Below are positions 8,994-16,814 of a stretch of 64,000 bases of DNA, in pieces. The translations under genes were made by a program, and so were the position numbers. Every line of letters starts with the position of its first letter. Position 1 is the stretch's first letter. The stretch is from JACKEQ01 sp041389565. Its GTDB lineage: Bacteria > Myxococcota_A > UBA796 > GCA-2862545. The notes beneath the pieces are model-generated. The model worked only from the letters and a program-made list of their open reading frames with translations, did no database searches and was not told where the DNA came from. The stretch covers positions 124,001 through 188,000 of the forward strand of contig JAWKRP010000012.1 in NCBI GenBank assembly GCA_041389565.1. Reading direction: 5' to 3'.

Positions 8994-9118
8994 ATGGGAT
9001 CGTACCCGCCTTCCTCGTTCACCGACAGCTTCGCCGCCTTCGAGGCTCTGGTGAGCTCGCTCCAGACCGACGAGATGGCTGGTTCCTCGCACGTCGACGT
9101 CGAGACGCACATCAACGA
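8994..9118 (+). pseudogene. ISKra4 transposase, 5' fragment
   Basis: ATG at 8994 starts MGSYPPSSFTDSFAAFEALV, identical in pattern to the start of the ISKra4 transposase at 61422 on the minus strand. After 42 codons (VETHIND) the frame runs directly into IS66 tnpC sequence at about 9118. Only the N-terminal 10 percent of the protein is left. Confidence 0.7.
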
Positions 9119-9419
9119 CACTGGATCGCCCTGACGCGCTGGGTGGTGACCCAAGCTCCTCCCGACAACTCTGCGTCGGAGCGTGTGTTCTAGCGTTCGG
9201 GCGAAAGCTGCGCCAGGCCTGCCTGTTCGCGGGGAGCACCGAGGGTGCTCACACCATGGCCGTGCTGATGGGCTCCTCGGCGACCTGCCGGAACCTGCAG
9301 GTCGACCCCAGGCTACTTCACGTGGGCGCTGGAGCGTCGGGGAACGCACGCGTCGGTCTTCGGGCTCGAGGCGCATCAAGCTCACGCCAGCGGCGTACAA
9401 GGCGACACTGCACCCGTAG
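9119..9419 (+). pseudogene. IS66 TnpC C-terminal fragment (copy B)
   Basis: Same block as 6797-7097, including the shared internal TAG after the SERVF motif. Extra single-base indels (for example around 9146-9160 and 9196-9200) further break the frame. Non-functional. Confidence 0.75.
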
Positions 9420-9481
9420 CCTGCGGTGTCATGCCGCCTATCGGACGGTCGCGCACGTTGCCTCCGGCCGTCGCTGATCGA

Positions 9482-9800
9482 TCACGCAGCGAGGTCGCGC
9501 ATGCCGCGGCGATCGAGGCGGTGCTCGAAGCGCAGGGTCACGCCATTCGGCAGCACTGCCTCGACTCGCCCCCTCGCGACTGGATCCGGCTCGGGCTCGA
9601 GGGGTTGCTGGAGCACGACAGGCACGAAGCGGACGGCCTGGACGCAAGCCCAAATCCCGGCCCGACCGTCCGCTAACGCCACCACGACAGCGTGCGGCGA
9701 TTCACGCCGCGGCTGCCGCGTACTCCCAGCGACATCCCGCTGCGCTCCTGCCGCGCAGGAGCCGCTCCCACTCGTGCCGAGATCGACGTTCCGCTGCCAC
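9482..9800 (-). pseudogene. IS66 TnpA-like gene, frameshifted (copy B)
   Basis: Copy of 7160-7486. The C-terminal half (FVPVVLQQPLEPEPDPVARG to the end) is intact, but the helix-turn-helix region is shifted by indels near 9650-9760. Non-functional as read. Confidence 0.6.
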
Positions 9801-9872
9801 GCTGCACCTCCAGAAGTGCAGCGATCGTGCGGCATGGCCGCACATCGGCTCCAGACGGGGCGGGCTGTCCGG

Positions 9873-10088
9873 TTACGGCTCCACTGCGTCGTACCCGCGA
9901 AGGAGCGACGTCATCGTCACCGAGGTCTCGAGCCCCGCCACGACGGTGTTGCGGCTCAGGCCCGTCGCTCGCGCGACCGTCGACACGCCACCGTACCCGA
10001 GGGCGCGCGCGCCTGCCCAGAGGCGTCGGCTTCGCTCATCGAGCCGGGGCGACAACACCTCGAACTTCTCGCGTATGATGGCCTCCAT
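9873..10088 (-). pseudogene. ISAzo13 transposase N-terminal fragment (copy B)
   Basis: Copy of 7551-7781. It starts at the same ATG and keeps IREKFEVLSPRLDERSRRLW and ATGLSRNTVVAGL, with a 6-nt deletion in the linker and a frameshift after residue ~52. Confidence 0.6.
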
Positions 10089-10144
10089 GGCCCTGTCTCG
10101 CTACATACATCTTGATCACACGCTGGCCGGAAGGGCAAGGCGAT

Positions 10145-10502
10145 AGATGTCAAGAGTAGATCAAGTAATTTCGGTCCAATTCCCAAGCTCCGGCCACGAC
10201 GAGTACTACGGAAGACCCGGGAATGGTCGCCAACTGCGAGCACTCCGGGTACATCGCATTCGACGGTGGAAGCAGCAGGCTCTTGAACGCCGTTCCCAGC
10301 GAGGTCTGAGCTGGCGCCGGTTCGCCGCGATCCTGCGGAGGCACCGCTTCCGAAGCCGCGTCTCCGTCGCCGAGGCAGAACTCGAAGCTGAGGCTGGCGA
10401 ATGTCTGATTCGGGAGCCGGATGCGGGAAATCCGGCACGTCCGGATCTGTGGGGGCCAGGACCGCGAGGTCCTGGTCTACCCGACCCTCGAAAAGTCCAC
10501 CA
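10145..10502 (-). pseudogene. Degenerate secreted-type remnant (copy B)
   Basis: Copy of 7838-8195 with different indels. Here one frame gives PQDRGEPAPAQTSLGTAFKS continuing to WELDRNYLIYS, longer than in copy A. That suggests the intact ancestor encoded a protein ending LIYS downstream of the metalloprotease. Confidence 0.35.
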
Positions 10503-11523
10503 TCAGTTGCTGCATGTACTCTCATTGTCTAGACGATACAGCCCTTGAGAGAACACAGTTGCCTCGGGATTCATTTGAAACGCAGTTCCCACCACCGAAG
10601 CACCCATCCTGTACACACCGGGAAGAAGTGTGACCGTCTGACCAGCTTGGCTACCTGCCAACTTTTGGCCGGGGACGGGAACTTCAATACACCTGCCCAA
10701 TCTGGTCTCAGCTTGAAGATCGTCGAGGGTGAATCGATATTCACATTCGTCTTGGTGATGTCTTCGATCTTGTACACGTCACCAGGCGTACATAGTCTGA
10801 TCGCCGCCGACGTTCTCCGCGTGGTCCACACAATACAGTGAGAATCGAACGGTGTAGTCGTCCTGCGACCCACCGACGATCGGGCCTGCGTTGAGATACA
10901 CGTGCCCATACCGATTGTATGCGGTCATCTTGACATTCACACACGCGTTCGTGATCCCATCCATTTGATGGTCGTACCACACCTGCTGACGGTCGTTAGG
11001 TTCAGGGAAGTCGTCGGCAACAGAGTATTCTCGAATGTCACCAATCGACATGGTGGCCCAGCGTGCCCCGCCTTGATGACGCCATCGACTTCCCCAGGCG
11101 ATCACTCAGATGTGGGCGGAATTCACCGCCGGTAGATGTTGTCTGCATCGAAAGCGGATCGAAGTTGGCGTGCGTGCCGACATCAAGCTGACCTTGACTA
11201 CCAGGAGGTGGTCGTCATGAGTGTCGGAGTACCGTAGGTTGTGGACGAAAGTGCTCAATCCCACGACATGCCCCAGCTCAGGCATCGCGATTAACGAGAG
11301 TGTAGTCCTCGCGCTGGCGCCCCCGCTGGCATGAAGCAAATCGTCATGAATGCCCACATCAGTTGGGGACGGCGGGCCACGGTCCGTTCCCGAGATGGTG
11401 GACGTCAGGCCTCTAGACTGCGGATGCTCGAAAGTATATGTGCCGACGATCTGCAGTGCACCGTGGATAAGTTGAGCGCCGACCCCTGGTTCAACGACCC
11501 ATACCAGTTGGGTGGTATCCGGA
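10503..11523 (-). pseudogene. Metalloprotease gene, middle and 3' part (copy B, frameshifted)
   Basis: Covers the region from the zinc-binding core to the C-terminus, so it overlaps both the 5' fragment (12845-13211) and the 3' fragment (8196-8861). The insertion site used in copy A is empty here. Several indels shift the frame, and in the zinc motif the first His codon is lost, giving PELGH instead of HELGH, with the third ligand frame also shifted. The minus-strand ISKra4 piece begins at 11524, inside the gene. Confidence 0.65.
11158..11523. repeat. 366-bp direct repeat, left copy
   Basis: Matches 12845-13211 in the same orientation with a few indels and substitutions. Both are metalloprotease sequence on the two sides of the ISKra4 inverted pair. 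It is far too long to be a target-site duplication. Confidence 0.85.
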
Positions 11524-12390
11524 GGGTGCGGCTCCTCTGGTGTGACTTCGGTCACGCGGCCTCCCGAAGCTCGGCCAGTTCGTCCTCTGCGTAGCTTCGA
11601 AGGTGATTCCGCTTGAGCTCGCGTCGCTGATGGAAGCGCCAGTACTCATCGAAGTCTCCCGATGCGCGCAGCGAGCGCAGCTTGAGCACGGCCTCGGCGC
11701 CAGGCAGACCCCATCGCGCGCCCGTGAGGTCCATCCGGTCACGGACCAGGGAGCGGCAAGCCCCCTCGATCACGCCGGTCGCGATGGGGAGTCCGTCGCG
11801 GAGGAACTCGTGATAGCGAAGCTGCTCCCTATGGTTGAGCAGGTAGCCGCAGCAGGAATCCACCGCCTTCCGGCGGTCTCCTCTGAGGTTTCGTGCCGTC
11901 GCGCTGCGACGGATGCCAGCGGCGACATCGCTGGACTCCCCATCGAGGATGCGCTTCGCCCGTGCGGTCACCCATGCCTCCACGGCAGCCGCGTCCTGCG
12001 CTCCGAGCACGGCCTGGCCGGCCTTCCACAGGTACTCGAGGACATGGATGACATCGAGCACGACGGTCAGATGGATGCCGATCGCGGTCGCCTGGGCGCG
12101 GACGGCGGCCATCTGGTCCTCGTTGCCGTCGACGAGCACGACCCATCGCCGCTCGAGGTTCTCGTCGCGGTCCAGAGCTGCGAGGAACCCGTCGGCCACG
12201 ACCTCCTTCATGCCGTGCTCGAGACTGGCCCAGACGCGCTTGTTCTTCGGCTTCTTCGGGACCTTGTACGGGCCCGTGTGGCCGAGCTCCCGGAGGACGT
12301 CCTCGGAACCTCGGGGCGTGGCCTCGAGGTCGTAGAGGGTCGCGACCGCCGCCATCCGCTTCCGATTGGGCTTCTGTCCCGGTGTCAGAC
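11524..12390 (-). pseudogene. ISKra4-family transposase, C-terminal 279 residues
   Basis: Open from about 12390 (LTPGQKPNRKRMAAV) to the stop at 11552, with no frameshift. It shows ISKra4 DDE signatures: VVLVDGNEDQM, VVLDVIHVLEYLWKA and TGVIEGACRSLVRDRMDLTG, the last containing the catalytic Glu. The terminal repeat GGGTGCGGCTCCTCTGG lies at 11524. The N-terminal ~220 residues are absent because the element is fused near 12390-12407 to the inverted second copy. This is the best reference for what the broken 59889-61554 copy should read. Confidence 0.8.
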
Positions 12391-12406
12391 GATCACGCCT
12401 TGACGC

Positions 12407-12816
12407 GGGCGAAGCGCATCCTCGATGGGGAGTCCAGCGATGTCGCCGCCGGCATCCGTCGCAGCGCGACGGCACGGAACCTCAGAGGAGACCGCCGGAA
12501 GGCGGTGGATGCCTGCTGCGGCTACCTGCTCAACCATAGGGAGCAGCTTCGCTATCACGAGTTCCTCCGCGACGGACTCCCCATCGCGACCGGCGTGATC
12601 GAGGGGGCTTGCCGCTCCCTGGTTCGTGACCGGATGGACCTCACGGGCGCGCGATGGGGTCTGCCCGGCGCCGAGGCCGTGCTCAAGCTGCGCTCGCTGC
12701 GCGCATCGGGAGACTTCGATGAGTACTGGCGCTTCCACCAGCGACGCGAGCTCAAGCGGAATCACCTTCGAAGCTACGCAGAGGGCGAACTGGCCGAGCT
12801 TCGGGAGGCCGCGTGA
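12407..12816 (+). pseudogene. ISKra4-family transposase, C-terminal ~136 residues (inverted copy)
   Basis: Plus-strand copy of the last part of the transposase, from RAKRILDGESSDVAAGI to LREAA, with the catalytic-Glu block TGVIEGACRSLVRDRMDLTG intact. With 11524-11968 it forms an inverted repeat of about 440 bp per arm that differs by a few substitutions. The right terminal repeat ends at 12844. Confidence 0.75.
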
Positions 12817-12844
12817 CCGAAGTCACACCAGAGGAGCCGCACCC

Positions 12845-13211
12845 ATCGAAGTTGGCGTGCGTGCCGACATCAAGCTGACCTTGACTACCAGAGGTGGTCG
12901 TCATGAGTGTCGGAGTACCGTAGGTTGTGGACGAAAAGTGGCTCAATCCCACGACATGCCCCAGCTCGTGCATCGCGATTAACGAGAGTGTAGTCCTCGC
13001 GCCGGCGCCCCCGCTGGCATGAAGCAAATCGTCATGAATGCCCACATCAGTTGGGACGGCGGGCCACGGTCCGTTCCCGAGATGGTGGACGTCAGGCCCT
13101 AGGACTGCGGATGCTCGAAAGTATATGTGCCGACGATCTGCAGTGCACCGTGGGATAAGTTGAGCGCCGACCCCTGGTTCAACGACCCATACCAGTTGGG
13201 TGGTATCCGGA
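12845..13211. repeat. 367-bp direct repeat, right copy
   Basis: Partner of 11158-11523. This copy keeps the intact zinc motif HELGHVVGLSH and continues into the upstream part of the gene. Confidence 0.85.
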
Positions 13212-13654
13212 GTGCCGAAATTGGCAGTCGACGCGTACGCATTGGCACTCCCCGATTCCGTTGCGAACTGCTGGTCGCCGAGGAGGAACACCTGGTTCTT
13301 ATTTGGATTCGGATCAGTGTACCATACTGCGTCGATACCGTTGGACAAGGTCACAAAGTTGCTCACCCCGTTAAAACCCTTGAACGACTCTTCGATGATG
13401 TCGCGAGTCGAGAGGTAGCTCCACCACGAATACGTTGGCGCTCCACCCAAGGGGCCGGCCAAGTGAGAGAACTTGTAGTTCCACTGAGGGCTAAAGGCAT
13501 TTTGAGCGCCACAGTAGCACCTTTCGTTTGGGTCGGTCCGCGAGGAGCAGATTTCTTCGTAGTCGAAGCCGTCGGCTATTGGAGTGATAGCATGCGCGGC
13601 GCCTGCGATGACGACGGCAATCATTGCTGTGCACCAGCGCTGCCAGGCCCGCAC
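12845..13654 (-). pseudogene. Secreted zinc metalloprotease (matrixin-like), 5' part split by an IS
   Basis: 270 in-frame codons. The start at 13654 gives a signal peptide (MRAWQRWC, a hydrophobic core, then AHA before ITPIADG); an alternative ATG at 13624 overlaps the upstream stop (ATGA) but lacks a positive N-region. Residues near 230 carry HELGHVVGLSH, the HExxHxxGxxH motif of metzincins, followed by PTLMTT, a likely Met-turn. Cys pairs follow the signal (EICSSRTDPNERCYCG). The frame runs into the ISKra4-type insertion at 12844; the 3' part is at 8196-8852. A stretch before the zinc motif may carry compensating indels. Coupled to the secreted protein upstream. Confidence 0.75.
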
Positions 13655-14358
13655 AGCGAACGGACGAGCTCTACGAGCTCGTCGATTACGTCCGGCGTGC
13701 TCACGTCCGTGTGGTCCGGCCCGACTGTACTAATCAGCTCGGCACGGCGTTGCTCGACTTCTGCTCTCAACTCCACGAATGTGGAGGGCATGGCTTCGGG
13801 GTCAGGCAGGAGCAGAAGGGCCTCAGTCACCGCCTGCGAATCACGCGTACGCTCATTCAGTGCGTCGTTCATGCGAAATGTGCCATCCGCATCCACGAGT
13901 ACGAACCCCTGGAGCGACACGAGGTCTCCGAACGGGTCGCTCCTCAGCAGGGCATAAGGTCCGATAGGGATATAAACGTTGTCGTACGTGGTCGCCTTTG
14001 CAAAAACTACGATGCGCTGGTCGAGAAGCGGCGAGAATTGTCGTATTTTCATGCCGAAATGGACGAGATTCGGTCCTTTGATGACATCGAGGACGTCGAA
14101 TTGACGGTACTTGAAGGGAACGACACCCTCTGCACCGAACTGTTCACGTACCTCTGCATCGACTTCACGTACCATCGAGGCCGGCTGTGGATTATTGATC
14201 ACAACAACCACGTCTGCTTGGTCACAAAGCGACGTTACGGTCGGAAGAGGTTCTGGTGGCCCGGACGTGGCAGAGGCGATGGGGGAAGAAAGGATCCCTA
14301 GAAGCGCGAATACGGCACTGAAGGTGTGTCTGGTCAAAGGTGCCTCCCATAGCGCCAT
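13621..14358 (-). CDS. Secreted protein of unknown function, upstream of metalloprotease
   Basis: 245 aa with a clear signal peptide: TRH, then a hydrophobic core FSAVFALLGILSSP, and a probable cut after ASA near residue 31. The mature part opens with a single Cys in VTSLCDQADVVVVI and ends with a Cys in RSLCGPGSAGAQQ, possibly a disulphide pair. The body (FDVLDVIKGP, RIVVFAKATTYDNVYIPIGPYALLRSD, FRMNDALN) resembles small beta-rich exported proteins of myxobacteria. Its stop overlaps the downstream metalloprotease start region, so the two were probably cotranscribed and both exported. Base composition is less GC-rich than the core operons. Confidence 0.7.
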   Translation of the reverse strand: MALWEAPLTRHTFSAVFALLGILSSPIASATSGPPEPLPTVTSLCDQADVVVVINNPQPASMVREVDAEVREQFGAEGVVPFKYRQFDVLDVIKGPNLVHFGMKIRQFSPLLDQRIVVFAKATTYDNVYIPIGPYALLRSDPFGDLVSLQGFVLVDADGTFRMNDALNERTRDSQAVTEALLLLPDPEAMPSTFVELRAEVEQRRAELISTVGPDHTDVSTPDVIDELVELVRSLCGPGSAGAQQ

Positions 14359-15041
14359 GCGGCGCCCGCTTCATACTGCATGTTGATCCGGAAGCTGTCA
14401 ACCCCACTCATCCGGATCCATGAAAGCGAGCCTGCTACGCCTCGGATTGGCTAGAGGGCCACGAAGCCTCTCCACCCCGGGGAGGTATCGGTAGCGGGCA
14501 CTGCTGGCGGCAGATCCACGCCCGCGACCGCCTCACCAGAGGACGGTCATCATGGTATTCGACGGTCTCAACGTCTCCTTCTCTGACGAGGACGCACCCC
14601 CGATGTTCTCCTGCGTGGTGCGCTCTCCGTCGTGGCGCGCAGGTTCACGCGTTCCATCGACGAGGGCACGCTCGCGCGGCTGCACGTGAACCTCGACGCG
14701 CCGCTCGTCCACGCGATGCTGGACGCGCCGGACGCTCGCCGGGCGCAGATCGCGGCCGTCATCGCCGGAATCGCCGGGCTTACGGGGCGCCGGTGGATAG
14801 GGAGTCCCATTGGGGTGGACCAGCGACCATCTGCCTCTCTAAGCAGGACGCCGCTGGTCGATGGGTCGCCGAAGGCACTCGGACCCGGCGGAAATCTCGT
14901 CCAGAACGGCCCATTTTCGATGCCGTGGCCTTCGGCGCGTGCACCGGTGCACACCGACGGACCCCTCACGCACGCGGCTCGAGCGACGAACACTTGCGCT
15001 CCTGGCTGTCGAGGGACGGCTGGTCGGGGGGGAGCCGCGCC
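14359..15041. other. Intergenic stretch with a possible broken short gene
   Basis: No convincing intact gene. A plus-strand reading starting ATG at 14552 (MVFDGLNVSFSDEDAPPMF) could continue after a frameshift as RFTRSIDEGTLARLHVNLDA and then AAVIAGIAGLTGRRW to about 14795, roughly 80 codons of plausible protein of unknown family. The rest, 14800-15041, shows only overlapping shadows on both strands. No terminator or promoter could be called with confidence. Confidence 0.3.
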
Positions 15042-16712
15042 TCACCAGCGGCCGGGCAGGGTGTCCTTGATGGCTTGCAACACCATGGCCTCGAAGGACT
15101 CTGGATCAAGCTCATCGAGGAGCTTTGTCCCGTGCCGGTCCTTGAAGTCACGAACCCACCGGACGGTCACGGCCCCAGCGCGCGCGGCAACCTGGATATC
15201 GATCACGTGCTGATGGTACGGCGACGAGCGGGCGAAACCACTTCTTCGGCGGGTCCAGAAGCGCAAGCTCAAAGCATGCGTGCCGGAACCACTCCCCGAG
15301 ACCCTAGCTTTTCCTCCTCCATCCTCGATAGCGATGGCGAGCCCCGTGAGGACGGGCTCCGCGACCTTCGCGAGCCAGGAGATCGCTACGCGTTCGGCTT
15401 CCACGGCGTGCGAATCGGAGTCGTCCAAATGCGTCGCCGAGTCCGGGGACTCTGTCGGTGCCAGCATCTCCGAGATCAGCGACGCCGTGCTCTCGGTAGG
15501 CCGGACCGGCTTCACGACCTTGGGTTGAAGGAGCCACGGCACCTCGAAGGGGTCGGAAGGGATCTCCTCCGGGAACAGCCGCATCCGACGATCGGGATCT
15601 GGGTCGACGGAGTCCTCAAGCGGGAACATTGTCTTGGGCCGGGCGAGGCTCTCCGCCCCGAGATCCTGGTGGTACGGGTCGCCCGTCGCAGCAAAGTCCA
15701 CATAGATGTGCGGAATCGGCCGGCGATAAGGCCCGATGGGGTCGATTGCGACGATGCGATCGAACGGCACGACCTGATGTCGTGTGTAGGTCGCCTGGAA
15801 TTCGGGGTCCACATGCGCAGCCCAGAACTCACGACATGCATCCGCGGGGTCCGTAACACTCCGGGCGGAGCGAGGGTGTTCGTCGATGGTCCTCCGGACG
15901 GTCTCCTCGACCAAGTTGACCTGCTCCAAGATGTCCCATGAACGACCGTCAGGGGACAAGTAGCCGTGGTGTTCGGCATCTTCGACAATCAGCCCGACTT
16001 GGGAAAAGTATCGGTAGACTCGCCGTAGTAAGGCGTCATCGGGCACATCCGGTTCCGGCACATGGCCCCAAGTAGAGGCATCGACGAGAGCCACGGGTAG
16101 GCTGACTTCATCTTGGTTGTCATCCGCGTCGATCAGCCGAAGGATGAGCTTCTTCACGGCGACCGCCGACCTGATGCTCGTACCGACCGAGCGCCGCCGG
16201 TGGAAAAGCGAGATCCCGAAGTAGGCGAACAGCAGGCGATCATTTGCGGGCTGGAACAGGCGGTCCTCCAGCTCCCCTCTGGCCCAGACGAAGAACTCCT
16301 GGACGCCCCTGGCGACCATCAGCTCACGGAATAGGTCCCGCGCCGCCCTCGACACGTCTGCCGACGTGGCGAGCACAAAGCCGTGGGGCGAGTCAGAGTC
16401 CTTCGGGATGCTTTCGGAGACCGCCTGCTCAACCCGCTTTGGTCCGAGCCGCTTCTCGCGCTTGCATTGGAAAACCCAGGTCTTGGTGAGGGGCAGGCCG
16501 ACCTGCTGGTCTTCGTCGTCGCCTGGCCCGACAGAGCGCACGAGTTCTTGGCCTCGGATGTCGGTGCCTCCGTCGGCTCCTGCTCGGCCGATCGCCTCTA
16601 ACGAGTGCCAGTCACGGAAGTCGTAGGCGAGCTGCCGCACCAAGTCCTCGAACCGGTGGGGCTCCAGATCCTGGAAGGGAAGCGGGTTCAAGGTGCGGGT
16701 CGTGCGGGCCAT
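15042..16712 (-). CDS. Mrr-like PD-(D/E)XK endonuclease domain protein
   Basis: 556 aa. The N-terminal ~150 residues match a restriction-endonuclease (Mrr-type) fold: FEDLVRQL with Glu22, GADGGTDI with Asp51, and a QxK motif in VFQCKREK (Gln82, Lys84). They are followed by GFVLATSADVSR, the usual downstream strand-helix of this fold. Residues ~150-556 are an unrecognised region with a likely winged-helix-like segment (LLRRVYRYFSQVGLIVEDAE, residues ~235-255). No methyltransferase is encoded nearby. Start ATG 16712; it is divergent from the HNH gene across ~100 bp. It probably cleaves DNA, perhaps modified or foreign; its target is unknown. The neighbouring mobile elements support an accessory, defence-type role. 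Confidence 0.75.
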   Translation of the reverse strand: MARTTRTLNPLPFQDLEPHRFEDLVRQLAYDFRDWHSLEAIGRAGADGGTDIRGQELVRSVGPGDDEDQQVGLPLTKTWVFQCKREKRLGPKRVEQAVSESIPKDSDSPHGFVLATSADVSRAARDLFRELMVARGVQEFFVWARGELEDRLFQPANDRLLFAYFGISLFHRRRSVGTSIRSAVAVKKLILRLIDADDNQDEVSLPVALVDASTWGHVPEPDVPDDALLRRVYRYFSQVGLIVEDAEHHGYLSPDGRSWDILEQVNLVEETVRRTIDEHPRSARSVTDPADACREFWAAHVDPEFQATYTRHQVVPFDRIVAIDPIGPYRRPIPHIYVDFAATGDPYHQDLGAESLARPKTMFPLEDSVDPDPDRRMRLFPEEIPSDPFEVPWLLQPKVVKPVRPTESTASLISEMLAPTESPDSATHLDDSDSHAVEAERVAISWLAKVAEPVLTGLAIAIEDGGGKARVSGSGSGTHALSLRFWTRRRSGFARSSPYHQHVIDIQVAARAGAVTVRWVRDFKDRHGTKLLDELDPESFEAMVLQAIKDTLPGRW

Positions 16713-16814
16713 GATGTGGTGTCCTGGGATGGTCTGGATATCACGCCTCGGGCGTTGACCCGGCTAATCTCCACCTCCAATCCGGCTACCCTCTCCGTCG
16801 AGGAGCAGCGCGAC

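Larger units (their letters stand above)
9118..11166. repeat. Direct repeat, copy B (~2.05 kb)
   Basis: Second copy of 6795-8861. It starts at the same point inside IS66 tnpC and continues past the metalloprotease target site without an insertion (the 9-mer is single and uninterrupted at 11158-11166). Relative to copy A it has many short deletions and insertions that break every reading frame it contains. Confidence 0.85.
8862..12844. mobile_element. Scrambled ISKra4-type insertion with 9-bp target duplication
   Basis: The outer ends match the two ends of the full ISKra4 copy at 59889-61554: GGGTGCGGATCCTTTC at 8862 and the complement of GGGTGCGGCTCCTCTGG at 12844. The perfect 9-bp repeat ATCGAAGTT flanks it (8853-8861 and 12845-12853). 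Inside are the 5' end of the IS (8862-9118, plus strand), the whole second copy of the 2.05 kb repeat (9118-11166, running on to 11523), a minus-strand 3' half of the IS (11524-12390) and a plus-strand 3' end of the IS (12403-12844). The middle of the plus-strand element is missing. Confidence 0.75.

Noticed and set aside
11158..13211. 366-bp repeats as target-site duplication of the ISKra4 pair
   Set aside because: Far longer than any IS target duplication; the true 9-bp duplication is at 8853-8861 and 12845-12853.
14552..14795. Intact small gene MVFDGLNV...
   Set aside because: Needs a frameshift and matches no family; kept only as a low-confidence note.
16755..16792. Sigma70-type promoter (TTGACC and TACCCT) before the HNH gene
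   Set aside because: Spacing between the boxes is about 26 bp, too long for a confident call.
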